Source: Roridomyces roridus
Taxonomy: Eukaryota; Basidiomycota; Agaricomycetes; Agaricales; Mycenaceae
Reading direction: 5' to 3'
Length of the DNA stretch: 64,000 bases
Assembly: GCA_029378245.1 (NCBI GenBank)
Contig: JARKIF010000003.1
Location: 558,001-622,000 of the forward strand
Positions 43,931 through 54,726 of the stretch are shown here, piece by piece; within the stretch, counting starts at the first letter, position 1, and each line of letters opens with the position of its first letter. The notes beneath the pieces are model-generated. The model was not told the origin of the DNA. It saw only the letters and a list, made by a program, of their open reading frames with translations, and did not search any database. A program made the position numbers and the translations under genes.

Positions 43931-45230
43931 CTTATGCGGATATAATGGACACGACTTCTACGGTGCATGACGGGTCCGGAACGCGTCGGCCCTGTCGGAT
44001 TCCTCTCGTTTCTTCGCGTCAGCCCATAGCTATATAGCTCTTAGCTAAAGATACTTACTTGACCTCTGAGCGAGCGTCATCCATGCATTAGACGCGCCAG
44101 CCTCTCCATCTGCCACGGTGCCACCCGCGCCAGTCCAAACGCTCAGCTCATCTTCTATCTGACCCCTGTTGTCCTTTCAATACGACTTGTGGCAAGGGTG
44201 GCTCGCATTGGCTAGCACTTGTTCTGGATAGATCCCGGACGTCTGAGAACCCTGTAGCCTATTTCATCCTCGAATCTCTCCTCGCATCTAGGCGTTTCCG
44301 GATCCGGCGTCGAACAAGAAGCAGAGGTTCCACGTGAGCCATCTCCCTTGCTTTCTGAGGTTCCTAGATTCGATCCTAAATCCGTTTTCAGCTCAGGCTC
44401 TACTGGACTACTTGGTACACAGGCGACGTAGCCCCGCGGCACAGAACGGATCCGACATTGGCCTCATTCTGCTGTCTCTGAAGTGACGCAAGCCGTTCGC
44501 GTTGACTCAGTGATCACCGGAGGCGGGCTCGGCCAGTCCCGTCGGCGAATATAGCGGGTTTCCGATCTCGATTTTCATGGCACTGAGGCTCACTCCGTCT
44601 GGAGCCCGTACGCACAAGAATTGTCATTCAGCCTACCACTGTCAAATTCACGTGCGCTCGCTCCGCTCATTCATTCACTTTCAATAAGTACGTCAAATGA
44701 CTCTCGAGTCTGATGCTTACTGATATCTGGAGATCTGGAGGTCTGCTCGAGCACCCTGCGACGAATATACCGATGAGCTGTGCGTTTCGCCGTCTACTCT
44801 CTCACAAATTGGCGGGAATTCGAGATAGATACTTATCGGATGTATGTGTTATTCTTTTAGCGCCGCTAATACTCTATGTACGTTCTCACTGTTTCTCCGT
44901 TTTTAGGTCGAAGAACGCACCGCCTTCGGTTCATCCGTGCTCATCTGCGGCGAAAGTGCATCCATCAGTCAAGCTAGCAGGGACGGATATACTGTACAAT
45001 TTTACCGCGGTGTACGATTGGCTGATCAAGGCGCTTTCGGACAGAACGCACACCATGTAACACCCCACCGAGTAACGCCGTAAGTACAATGATAGACAAT
45101 TGGCTGGCGTTCGGTGGTCCAGGGGCAGTGAAATGGAGATTGATGAACTTCGACCAATCACGAGTCGTTCTTGAAAGCTGTGGTTCTTCCCTTGTCCCTT
45201 GTTCTTCCCGCTTTAGTTTCTTGGACCCGA
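43931..45230. other. Spacer inside the duplicated unit
   Basis: The sequence is shared with 51368-52900. No gene is supported. It contains one incomplete 130-bp repeat unit (TCTAGGCGTTTCCG...) and a moderately conserved stretch, 44880-45060. Confidence 0.5.
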
Positions 45231-45238
45231 TATAAAAG
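45231..45238 (+). promoter_or_regulatory. TATA box before small membrane protein gene 1
   Basis: TATAAAAG is 42 bp before the ATG at 45273. The duplicate has TATAAGAG at the same place, and family member 3 has GGTATAAAAC at about 54014. Confidence 0.6.
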
Positions 45239-45272
45239 TGAACCGTCCCCCGTTTCTTTTTCCGCCAGTCAG

Positions 45273-45992
45273 ATGCACGACTTGACTTCTCTACAGAGTT
45301 CCCTCCTCTTCGGGTCCCTGTCCCTGATTCCCAACAACACTCTCCGCTATATCCTACTCGCCCTTTTTGCCCTCCTTATCCTCGGCCACGCCATTCATCT
45401 ACAGCGCCCGTCGGTTCGGCTGAACTGCGTCGAGCGCCACGTCGATAAAGCGGAGGCAACCATTTGTCATGCAAAATCCTACTGTTCATCCAAGGATTTT
45501 CTGTGCCTCTGCAAACAGGGTCTGCGGCTCTTAGAGTGAGTTCTCACTCCGATCTCAATTTGACGTTGGTATTCACCTGGTCCGGAAGGGTCAAACGAAC
45601 CTTGTCGCGGGTCAAATGCTGCATACTTGGGTCGACGGCGGTCTTGACCTGGAAGAAATATCGCATCCTCTCCAAAGATATCGAAACTTGCGCGAAGGAC
45701 ATCGAGAAGATCAGGGCCGTCGTGGAGGTTCGCGATCCCGCTAGGGGTCATACTCGAGGATATTAATTTGAACACATAGTTGATATTGGAAGTGGAACGC
45801 CAGCGTCGATTCACAGAGGATATTAGCGACACGGAGGCCATGCTTTCTGGTTTCCGGGTCTCCGGTACGTGTGCGTATTCTGCTGTTAAAATGTTCAATT
45901 TATGCCGCCTCCCAGCCACCAGGGCCATCACATATCCGCATCCGCGCCATGTCGGGCAGCAATCCTACGCATCAGCCGGGAACTCGGTCTAA
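45273..45992 (+). CDS. Small one-TM coiled-coil protein, family member 1
   Basis: Four exons join in frame: 45273-45535, about 45589-45729, about 45779-45864 and about 45916-45992. The N-terminus is MHDLTSLQSSLLFGSLSLIP, followed by NNTLRYILLALFALLILGHA, one membrane helix. Next are IHLQRPSVRLNCVERHVDKA, a helical segment with a Cys pair region (SYCSSKDFLCLC), VKRTLSRVKCCILGSTAVLT, WKKYRILSKDIETCAKDIEK and LILEVERQRRFTEDISDTEA, all amphipathic helix. The tail is short and His/Pro-rich. Membrane-anchored coiled coil is what the sequence shows; I know no function. Five relatives occur in this window. Confidence 0.7.
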
Positions 45993-46439
45993 AGTCTGGG
46001 TCCTTTGGCGTGGGCGTTCCAACCGGCTTGAATGATTTGCTGTTTATGTCTCACATCCCGAATGCTTTCTTCGCTAGCGCAGTTGTTATTTTCTATTGCC
46101 TTGCTCTGCTATATATTATGCCGATGTTGACTTTCTTGTTGATTTTACCTGTTCTAAATTCCAATCATTTCCCGCCTGGGGGTCAAATCGGAGTCCGCAA
46201 CACGAGAACTGCTCGGCGAATGAGGACGAAAAGGAGAAAGTGCCAACACGCGCGATGGCTGGCGCCAGAAAATCCGTCAAGAACCGAAGATGGTCGGATC
46301 AATCGGATTCCCACGGTTCAATGTTGAGGTTCAACCTTGAACTTTGACGTAATTTTGTATTTCTGCGAGGTGGAAGTGCACTGAGCACTCGCGGTGGTGG
46401 ACACATTAATGATGTACTTACCTGGTTTCGCTCTCATTA
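45993..46439. other. Intergenic region
   Basis: No gene is supported. A hydrophobic-looking frame around 46080-46150 is short and not conserved in the other duplication copy. Confidence 0.4.
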
Positions 46440-46570
46440 AACAGCACATAGATAGATCTGGACTAGCTGGAAGTCGAAGATGATTCCTGGACCAATCAAG
46501 GTGATTCCCTGTTTTCCAGTTACATAGCTCGTGCAAGTTCATTTGAAAAGGCAAATCACAATGTCGGCTG
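46440..46570 (-). pseudogene. Relic of a DHA1 MFS exon
   Basis: The minus frame reads GITLIGPGIIFDFQLVQIY, matching GITLIGAGVIFNFQPIQM of the pseudogene ending at 39798, including the flanking splice sites. It stands alone beside the intact gene at 46771. Confidence 0.6.
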
Positions 46571-46770
46571 CTTCGAGCGGAGAGATTTACAAGACATATT
46601 GTGGTCAAGTGAATCAAGAAGGAAAGCCATATGGGATTGATCAAATCATAATTGAATCGTGGGGCAGGTCCGCGGAGATTGAACTCAACTGTCGGGAGTG
46701 AAAATCGTCGATAGTACATAAGTCTACTTGAAATTTCTATTTCCTTCCAACTGGAGTCAAGACCACGCTC

Positions 46771-48976
46771 CTACTTGACCGCGTGCTTTGCGAACCGACT
46801 CTTCATCCTGACCTGTTTCCCATACCGCCATAATAGAATCGGGCTAACAGAAGGTCAGGACGTTCGAAGGTTGTAGGGATAGGTTCAACTCACGCAGGAC
46901 ACCCAATAGCGATGGCTACAACAGCAAGGACCGTATTGCCCTTCCCGTACCCCAGCTTGTCGTACATACTCTCTGCAAAAAGCGGGAATGCAAACCCACA
47001 CAGCGCGCGGAGGCAATAGGCCGCTGCGAGGGCGCTGGCGGCGTATGTGGTGAAGGCGTCGATGATGTATCTGGGAAAAAAGCTCAAAATAAATAAGAAA
47101 GAGAGCCTGAAAAGACGCGACTTCCATTTGGATTGACTGGAAGTTCAGGATGCTACCTGCTCCGATGAATACGATGCCCTAGGACAATGCATTTCAGCTC
47201 CAACCTTAGGTCAATGAATGAATGAACCAACGATATCAGCTACTATCCAGTGCACTTTGGCCTGCACAGCCCATCCGGTTATGAGGAATCCAATCGGTAG
47301 GAGTATCGATCCAGGAACCATGGACGCTGCATCAACGCGTCTAACCAATCCAAACAAGTGAGTTGAAAATTGGCACGCACGTAATCGAAACTCGGGCTGC
47401 CCCACCCCACCGTACCTCTGCTTGAGCACTCTGTAGATATAATCCATCAAGCGGGCGCCGATCTGCGACGCGCCGGAAACCCCAATTCCCAGAGCGAGGT
47501 AGTGCAGCCCAGAGGCGCCCACACTCTGGCCGTACGTGCCCTGGAACATTAATGGCATGGAGGTGAGGAAGACTACGGTAGTAATAAAATTACGGGATTT
47601 GCACGAAGAACAGGTCTTGGGACGCACGGTAGAAGAGTCCGTAGAGGTAGGACATGTATATTGCGAGAAGCTGGACGATGGGTTCGTAGTAGAAGAGCAC
47701 GAAAGGGCGCGTCAGAGCGATTTTGATGACGTTTTTCCAGCTGCATCGTGCGGGAGTCAGTGGTTTCGGGTCGAGAACTAAGACCTACGTCCGGTCGTCG
47801 GTCGTGAGCTTGGACTTGACAATTCTCACAGGGCCTTTCTCCGAGTCCATGGATTTGCGTATTCTTTTCGCTTTTTGTTCCAGCAAAAACGGCGCGTATG
47901 CTGGAAGCTGTCAGGCGGAGAAGAGGCGGTTCAAGTTGAAAAACGAACATTCTCGCAGGTAAAGGACACCGAGCATCTGCACTCCAACAGTAACGATAGT
48001 GGTCGACCAAAACTGCGAGTGCTGAGCGTCCTCTGCTCACAAAGCGGAATGGAAACCTTACCACCCATCTCCAATTCGACTTTTGTGCAATGTACGCACC
48101 GCAAATGGGACCAACGACAGGACCAAGAAGAGGGGCCAAAGTATATATGGCGACAGCCTGTCCTCGTTCTTCAGCGCTCCATATATCTCCCAAGACACCA
48201 CCTCCGATCTATTAAATCAGCAGTTGAACGAATGAGCAAAGGTGAACAAACCGCCAGAGGCGCACTCCCTCCAATCCCAGCCAGGAATCTAAACGCAAGG
48301 AGTTCGCCGGTGTTCTGGGCGAACCCGCAAGCTAGATTCCATACCAAGTACCATAGATTGGCGCCTTGTATTATACGATTCCTCCCCTGGTCGGAGAATG
48401 AGTGGATAGCCGAAATGAACTTGAGCAAAGAAGACTTGCGAATATTTCGGATAGAGGGCCGAGAAACTGGTAATCTGATTAGTTGCCTGCGTTGCCGAAC
48501 AACGGTCTGCTTACTAGTGGGCCAATGGCTAACACAACAGGGCATTCATCAAGTACCGAAAGAATGAGAATACGTCGAGCACGCACCATACGACAAAATG
48601 AAAATACTGGTGAACAGGGCGACGACCACCTCATTTGTGACACCAAAATCGTGGGCGACTTGATCGCTACCTGGGGCGATCATACTGGAGGAGACTGGGG
48701 AGACGAAGGTGAATGCAGAGGCCGTGATCGTCGCCGCCCATTTCTTCCTACGACTCCAGCTGTCCAAGTCAGCGAGATGCAAAGCCGCCGGATGAAAGGA
48801 GAGTCGCACTTTCTGGGATTCAGTGGATCACCAGGGCCTTCCCAATCCACGATGAGATCTTCAGGCTCCTGGGACTGCCCTGTGAAGGCAGCGTCCTTCT
48901 CTGAGTCGAGTGGAGCCTGTGGCACGTTCACGGTCGAGTCTGGCCAGTCCCTGCTGATATTCGCTTCAGCGGACAT
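46771..48976 (-). CDS. DHA1-type MFS transporter (drug/polyamine-like), open
   Basis: This is a proton-coupled antiporter of the Tpo/Flr family type, plasma membrane; substrate unknown. From ATG 48976: MSAEANISRDWPDSTVNVPQ, DLIVDWEGPGDPLNPRN, WSRRKKWAATITASAFTFVS, FGVTNEVVVALFTSIFILSY, AIGPLFLGPLSEIF (motif A region), GRNRIIQGANLWYLVWNLAC, GGGVLGDIWSAEERGQAVAI, LLGPVVGPICGAYIAQKSNW, FLLEQKAKRIRKSMDSEKGP, LTSMPLMFQGTYGQSVGASG, YIIDAFTTYAASALAAAYCL and LLWRYGKQVRMKSRFAKHAV before TAG at 46771. Introns of 45-60 nt all join in frame; the one after SEIF uses a GC donor (GCAAGT). No stop or shift was found, unlike its two paralogues. Confidence 0.82.
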
Positions 48977-49164
48977 GGAGGATAGAAAGAAGGGGTGGCG
49001 GGTAACAGTATGAACGTGGCCTTGAAGAAGGCAGCGCACTACCGTAGCACGATGAGCCACACCATTCGGGTATAATGGGGAAGAGGAAGGGAAGTTCCGC
49101 GGATATGTGTAAAAAGCCGTCCCTACTTCATTTTTGGTGCAGGAAAGCCCGGGGTATGTACCTC

Positions 49165-49355
49165 GCTACTTGACCGCGTGCTACGCAAACCGACTGAGGA
49201 TGGGCTGAATCCTAGTCCTTATCTGCTTCCCATATATCATTGGCCTAGCCGGGTCCGCGGCGGTCAACGGACGTCCAAGAATTCAAAGTGGACTGAGGAC
49301 TCACAAGACGCCCAATAGTGATGGTTATAACAGCAAGCACCGTGTGCATGCCACG
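49165..49355 (-). pseudogene. Relic of a DHA1 MFS 3' end
   Basis: On the plus strand, CTACTTGACCGCGTGCTacG (49168), CAAACCGACT, and CAAGACGCCCAATAGTGATG match the start of the gene at 46771 (CTACTTGACCGCGTGCTTTG ... CAGGACACCCAATAGCGATG), that is, the last two exons and their intron. Nothing further upstream remains. Confidence 0.6.
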
Positions 49356-50220
49356 GTGTCCCGTTCTGATTCCGTTCACGCACGTAGCTGACCTGGAACG
49401 GCGTCAAAATTGAGATGGGAGGGAAGGTGGGGTGGAGAAGTCGAGACAAGGATTCGGTGGATGAGCTTGGGGACAGCTTGGAATCGCACTACTTCGCCTA
49501 TCGCTAAGTACTAGAATCGGACTAGGCGTTCCACGGACGTCCGAGAATCCAAAGTGGAGTAGTGAGGACATCCAATTCCGATTTGAGACAGTTCAGCTCG
49601 ACGGTCAGACCGAGAACTAGGCCATTCAAAAATCTTGGTATGCCTGGAGATTTCAGAGGGAGAGTAGCACTCTAATCTCTTCTGTGGCGGGAAGGTTCCT
49701 CGCCGATCTGAGTCTGGCGGAGCCAAGATACGACTCCGATGGGCGCTGAATAGTCGGGATATTGAGCGCGACCCACTTGGTGGGGGCAATTCCGAGAGGG
49801 GATACCATGATGGTGGTGGAGGAACGAGGAGGCTGGCAGTGTGCCCTGTCTGTCATGCATGCACGGCTTTATAGGATGGTGGGTCCAAGGTGTGTTCACC
49901 GGACCAATACCATGCATCGAGCACGTGCATCCACGAACGCCAACGGCGAGGCGCGGCGGAACGACCAGATGGCGCGAATCGAGCGTTCCATCCGATTGGG
50001 GGTGACTTTCGGTAAGTTGAGAGCTTGATCATGAAGAGCGTCGCAAGCGGCAAGCTACTGGGTTGATTGACGTCGACATTGCATAGTGGCATCGTCTCGT
50101 ATTTCGACAGTGACAGAGAAAGTTTCGGCAAGACAGCGCGCCGTGGATTGAGAGACGAAAACATGTCTCCTGGTTTGCTTGTGGTGGTTGGAGAGAAAGA
50201 GTGTCTTTCCAAATTCGGAC
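49356..50220. other. Intergenic, upstream of the right lyase copy
   Basis: A short direct repeat (GGACGTCCAAGAATTCAAAGTGGA at 49271 and GGACGTCCGAGAATCCAAAGTGGA at about 49537) and blocks shared with 42400-42730 are present. No gene is supported. Confidence 0.45.
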
Positions 50221-51367
50221 ATGTCACTCAGCCTCTCCCATCACCTCTTCCCTGTCTCCTCATTTTCCACCGCATTCACCACCTACTGCTTCAACTTGGG
50301 CCCACGTGGCATCGACTCTGCGGCATGCCCCACACTACACGTACCCGGCGTTGACTCTGTAGCCCTCCGGGACGCAGATGTGGGCACTACGCCACGCCGG
50401 GGACGAGCCACAGGCTCGTTGTTCCTCCCCCCATATCCTCTAGGGGACTATCACCTCCTGACTTGTCGGAAGTCGACTGGCCCGCGCCTTCCCTCGCATG
50501 GGAGGCGTTCTACCCGAACGGTAGCATCAACCCCGCCGCTGCGATCCCGGGCGGCTTCGGGTTCTACGTGGCAGGCCCAGCGGCTTTCTCTGAAAAGCTA
50601 GCTGCGGGTGCGACACATGCGGTACTAAGTTATCGCATGATGCTGCAGGAGGGCTGGGAGTGGGTCAAGGGCGGGAAACTTCCCGGCATATGTGCGTGCG
50701 CTATGATGCTTGCTCTATCACCTGGCATTGATTTCTTCAGATGGCGGCGAGGGAGACTCGTCGTATGCATGTACAGGCGGGCGTCAAGAAGCCCGCTCCA
50801 AGTGCTTTAACGTGCGGCCCATGTGGAGGTGTCGATGCGTCCATTTTGCTCTCGTCCTTTGAGACTGATCCGTGCAGGCCGAAAGGTCAGGGAGAACTGT
50901 ACACGTACCTCCCTTTAACAGACCGAAATCAGCAGCAACTGTCAGCAGTCCCGCCGTATTCGACGGGCAACGCCCAGTACGGCTTTTCCGTCGGCCGGAA
51001 TGCCTTTAATTTCGACGTCGGAAGGTGGATAACTCTGGCTTTTCGAGTCAAGCTGAACGATGTTGGCTCCGAAAATGGTGTGTCTCCTGCGCTCTTCCTG
51101 TTTGGCGTTCCCTTGACTTTTATCTGCAGGTGAACTGGAGTTGTGGGTAGACGGGGAGTCCGTCATCAGCGTCTCAGGCCTCACGCTGCGCGACTCGGAC
51201 AAGTCACGAATAAAAGGCGCGCATTTCCAAACTTTCTTTGGCGGTGATTATCCGCATCTTTTCTTTCTGAACTCAAACTGACTTTGGCAGGCCACGAAGT
51301 CGACTGGGCCTCGCCGAAGGACCAGCGCGCGTGGTTTGCTGATTTATCTGGTGCTATTATAGAGTAA
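50221..51367 (+). pseudogene. PL14-like polysaccharide lyase, right copy with 4-nt deletion
   Basis: It is nearly identical to the gene at 42787, with the same five-exon layout and TAA at 51367. Relative to that copy, four bases are missing after GATGTGGG (about 50384), so the frame leaves VALRDADVG and runs into the other frame for the rest of exon 1. A downstream ATG would be needed to recover SEVDWPAPSLAWEAF. Introns 1-3 are identical to the left copy. Intron 4 (51244-51290) and the first bases of exon 5 differ strongly. The start here is MSLSLSHHLFPVSSF, one dipeptide longer. Probably inactive. Confidence 0.8.
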
Positions 51368-51685
51368 CTTATGCGGATATAATGGATACTGTGCTTTACG
51401 GGTCGGAACGCGCCGTCCCTGTCGGATTCCTCTCGTTTCTTCGCGTCAGCCCGTAGCTCTTGGCTAAAGACACTTACTTGACCTCTGAGCGAGCGTCATC
51501 CATGCATCAGACGCGCCGGCCTCTCCATCTGCCACCCGCGCCAGTCCAAACGCTCAGCTCATCTTCTGTCTGACTCCTGTTTTCCTTTCTTGTGGGTGGC
51601 TCGCATTGGCTAGTACTTGTTCTGGATAGATCCTGGACGTCTGAAAACTCTGTAGCCTATTTCATCCTCCAATCTCTCCTCGGAT

Positions 51686-52075
51686 CTAGGCGTTTCCGGG
51701 CTAAATATGAAATAAGCCTCGATATCCTCCGGCGTCGAACAAGAAGCAAGTTCCGCGTGAGCCATCTCCCGTGCTTTCTCAGGCTCCTAGATTCCATCCT
51801 AAATCCGTTTTCAATCTAGGCGTTTCCGGGCTAAATATGAAGTAAGCCTCGACATCCTCCGGCGTCGAACAAGAAGCAAGTGCCGCGTGAGCCATCTCCC
51901 TTGCTTTCTCAGGTTCCTAGACTCCATCCTAAATCCGTTTTCAATCTAGGCGTTTCCGGGCTAAATATGAAGTAAGCCTCGACATCCTCCGGCGTCGAAC
52001 AAGAAGCAAGTGCCGCGTGAGCCATCTCCCTTGCTTTCTCAGGTTCCTAGACTCCATCCTAAACCCGTTTTCAGC
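51686..52075. repeat. 130-bp satellite, three tandem units
   Basis: Units start CTAGGCGTTTCCGGGCTAAA at 51686, 51816 and 51946 and end TCCTAAATCCGTTTTCA. Units 2 and 3 are almost identical, and unit 1 differs at several bases. The left duplication copy has one incomplete unit lacking the GGGCTAAATATGAAGTAAGC part, so the array expanded after, or contracted since, the duplication. Confidence 0.88.
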
Positions 52076-52939
52076 CCAGGCTCTACTGGAATACTTGGTA
52101 TTGACTTGGTACACAGGCGACGTAGCCCCGCGGCACAGAACGGATCCGACATTGGCCTCGTTCTGCTGTCTCTGAAGTGACGCAAGCCGTTCGCGTGACT
52201 CAGTGATCACCGTGGCGGGCTCGGTCAGTCCCGTCGGCGAATATCGCGGGTCTATTCTCGTGGCATTCCGTCTTGAGCCCGTACGCACAAGAATTGTCAT
52301 TCAGTCTTCTCCAGCCTACCACTGTCAAATTCACGTGCGCTCGCTCCGCTCATTCATTCACCAATGCGTCAAATGACCGGCAAAACTCTCGAGTCTGATG
52401 CTTACTGATATCTGGAGATCTGGAGGTCTGCTCGAGCACCCTGTAACGAATATACCGATGAGCTGTGCGTTCCGCCGTCTACTCTCTCACAAATTGGCGG
52501 GAAGTTGCAAGGAAGTTGAGATAGATACTTATCGGATGTTTGTGCCATCCTTTTAGCGCTGACTCTCTATGTACGTTCTCACTGTTTCTCCGTTTTTAGG
52601 TCGAAGAACGCACCGCCTTCGGTTCATCTGCGCTCATCTGGGGCGAATGTGCATCCATCAGTCAAGCTAGCAGGGACGGATATACTGTACAATTTTACCG
52701 CGGTGTACGATTGGCTGATCAAGGCGCTTTCGGACAGAACGCACTCCATGTAACACCCCACCGAGTAACGCCGTAAGTACAATGACAGACAGGTTCGGTG
52801 GTCCAGGGGCAGTGAAATGGAGATTGATGAACTTCGACCAATCACGAGTCGGCATTGAAAGCTGTTTGTTCTTCCCGCTTTAGTTTCTTGGACCCGATAT
52901 AAGAGTGAACCGTCCCCCGTTTCTTTTTCCGCCAGTCAG

Positions 52940-53658
52940 ATGCACGACTTGACTTCTCTACAGAGTTCCCTCCTCTTCGGGTCCCTGTCCCTGATTCCCA
53001 ACAACACTCTCCGCTATATCCTACTTGTCCTTTTTGCCCTCCTTATCCTCGGCCACGCCATTCATCTACAGCGCCTGTCGGTTCGGCTGAACTGCGTCGA
53101 GCGCCACGTCGATAAAGCGGAGGCAACCATTCGTCATGCGAAATCCTTCTGTTCGTCCAAGGATTTTTTGTGCCTCGTTGAGCAAGGTCTGCGGCTCTTG
53201 GAGTGAGTTCTTACTCCGATCTCAATTTGACCTTGGTATTCTGAATACCTTGTCCGGCAGGGTCAAGCACACCTTGTCGCGAGTCAAATGCTGCTTACTT
53301 GGGTCGACGGCGGTCTTGACTTGGAAGACATATCGCGTCCTCTCCAACGATATCGAAACTTGTGCGACGGACATCAAGAAGATTCAGGCTGTCGTGGAGG
53401 TTCGCGATCCCGCTAGGAGTCATAGAGGATATTTATTTGAATGCATAGTTGATCTTGGAAGTTGAACGCCAGCGTCGATTCACAGAGGATATTACCGACA
53501 CGGAGGCCCTGCTTTCTGGTTTTCGGGTCTCTGGTACGTCCGTGCATCCCGTTGCTAAAATGTACAATTTATGCCGTCTCCCAGACACCAGGGCCATCAC
53601 ATATCCGCATCCGCGCCATGTCGGGCCACCCTATACATCAGCCGAGAATTCAGTCTAA
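52940..53658 (+). CDS. Small one-TM coiled-coil protein, family member 2
   Basis: This is the duplicate of the gene at 45273: exon 1 MHDLTSLQSSLLFGSLSLIP, NNTLRYILLVLFALLILGHA, then ATIRHAKSFCSSKDFLCLVE. Exon 2 is VKHTLSRVKCCLLGSTAVLT and WKTYRVLSNDIETCATDIKK, exon 3 LILEVERQRRFTEDITDTEA, and exon 4 a His/Pro tail ending NSV. All four exons join in frame. Differences from member 1 are mostly conservative, which suggests selection on both copies. Function unknown. Confidence 0.7.
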
Positions 53659-53873
53659 ATTCTGGGTCCTTTGGGCACTCGTAGACACTTTCATTGGCTG
53701 AACTCTGAATTTCTCAACTCCAAGTAACTCAGTTATTTTTTTCTCCTGCCTTGTTCTGCTGTATATTGCGTACACCAATGGTCTCTTTTGGGTTGAATTT
53801 TATTGTTCCAAATTCTCCGATGGTAACAAATCGGAGCTCAGACATGGCAGCTGCCGAGTGTGGAGAACCTCCC

Positions 53874-53966
53874 GTTGACATCCGGCGTTCACCTGAAACA
53901 CCGGGAGCACACAGGAAATCAGTATCACGTAGCTCCCGGTGTTTCGAATGAACGCCGGACGTCAAC
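53874..53966. repeat. 35-bp inverted repeat forming a long hairpin
   Basis: The arm 53874-53908 (GTTGACATCCGGCGTTCACC...) is complementary to 53932-53966 with about four mismatches, around a 23-nt loop. Complementarity resumes further out: AGAACCTC near 53863 with GAGGTTCT near 53991. It ends about 70 bp before the TATA/ATG region of family member 3, so it could be a tiny MITE or a cruciform in that promoter. Confidence 0.75.
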
Positions 53967-54061
53967 CCGGACATCAACTTGACATCAACAGAGGTTCTCC
54001 GCGTTCGGGCTCTGGTATAAAACAGCTGGCACTTACATTGACTGGGTTTGCTACCCTCCCA

Positions 54062-54726
54062 ATGAGCGACTTCACTTCACTTCAGAGTTCCCTCCTCTTG
54101 GGGTCGCTTTCCCTGATCCCGAACAACACCCTGCGCTACGTCCTCGTAGCCCTCTTCGGACTCTCCGCCCTGGTGCATGCCATTCATCTGCAACGCCCGT
54201 CGATCCAACTTGCTCGCGTCGAGCTACAGGTCAAAGAGACGGAGGAAATTATTCAATACGCGCGGTCGTTTTGCCCGGCCAAGGACTTTCTCTCTCTTGG
54301 TGAACAGGCGGTGTGGCTGTTGGAGTGAGTGATTAGATTTCCCTTCCTGGAATCATCGCTGACATCCATGAAGAGTCAAACGGACCGTATCTATTGTGAA
54401 ATGCCACATCCTCGAATCCAAGTCAGGCTTGAGCTGGAAGAAGTATCGCCTCCTCTCCAAGGACATTGCTCTCTGCGTGTTGGACGTACAAAAGATTCGG
54501 GCAGCCGTCGAGGTAGGCAAGCACTTGATGTGAAAACCCAGCTAATTGAATCCACAGCTCGTGGTGGAAACCGAAAACCAACGTCGGTTCACCGAGAGCA
54601 TCAACGAAACGGAGAGTCTGCTCGCTGGTTTTCGTGCCCTGTTCGGTACGATTTCTTTTGAATGCTCCAATTTTAACTTGATCTTTCTCAGATAGAGCCC
54701 CTGTGGTGCGTCGAAGCAATGTCTAG
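54062..54726 (+). CDS. Small one-TM coiled-coil protein, family member 3
   Basis: Exon 1 is MSDFTSLQSSLLLGSLSLIP, NNTLRYVLVALFGLSALVHA, LARVELQVKETEEIIQYARS and SLGEQAVWLLE. Exon 2 begins after GTGAGT...ATGAAG with VKRTVSIVKCHILESKSGLS and WKKYRLLSKDIALCVLDVQK. Exon 3 is LVVETENQRRFTESINETES. Exon 4 is short (DRAPVVRRSNV) and ends at TAG 54726. All joins keep the frame. The layout is the same as members 1 and 2, with clear sequence divergence, so it is an older paralogue. A TATAAAAC box precedes it at about 54015. Confidence 0.7.

Larger units (their letters stand above)
42787..45992. repeat. Segmental duplication, left copy (lyase plus small membrane protein)
   Basis: This stretch and 50221-53658 carry the same two genes and most of the same spacer. 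Lyase introns 1-3 and most exon bases are identical, and the small-protein gene differs at scattered positions. The left copy has a single partial unit of the 130-bp repeat (about 44288-44400). Confidence 0.85.
50221..53658. repeat. Segmental duplication, right copy
   Basis: It is the counterpart of 42787-45992 with the same gene order and orientation. It differs by the 4-nt deletion in the lyase, a replaced fourth intron, an expanded 130-bp repeat and several short deletions in the spacer. Confidence 0.85.

Noticed and set aside
51686..52075. CRISPR-like array
   Set aside because: The repeats are contiguous 130-bp units without spacers, in a eukaryotic genome.
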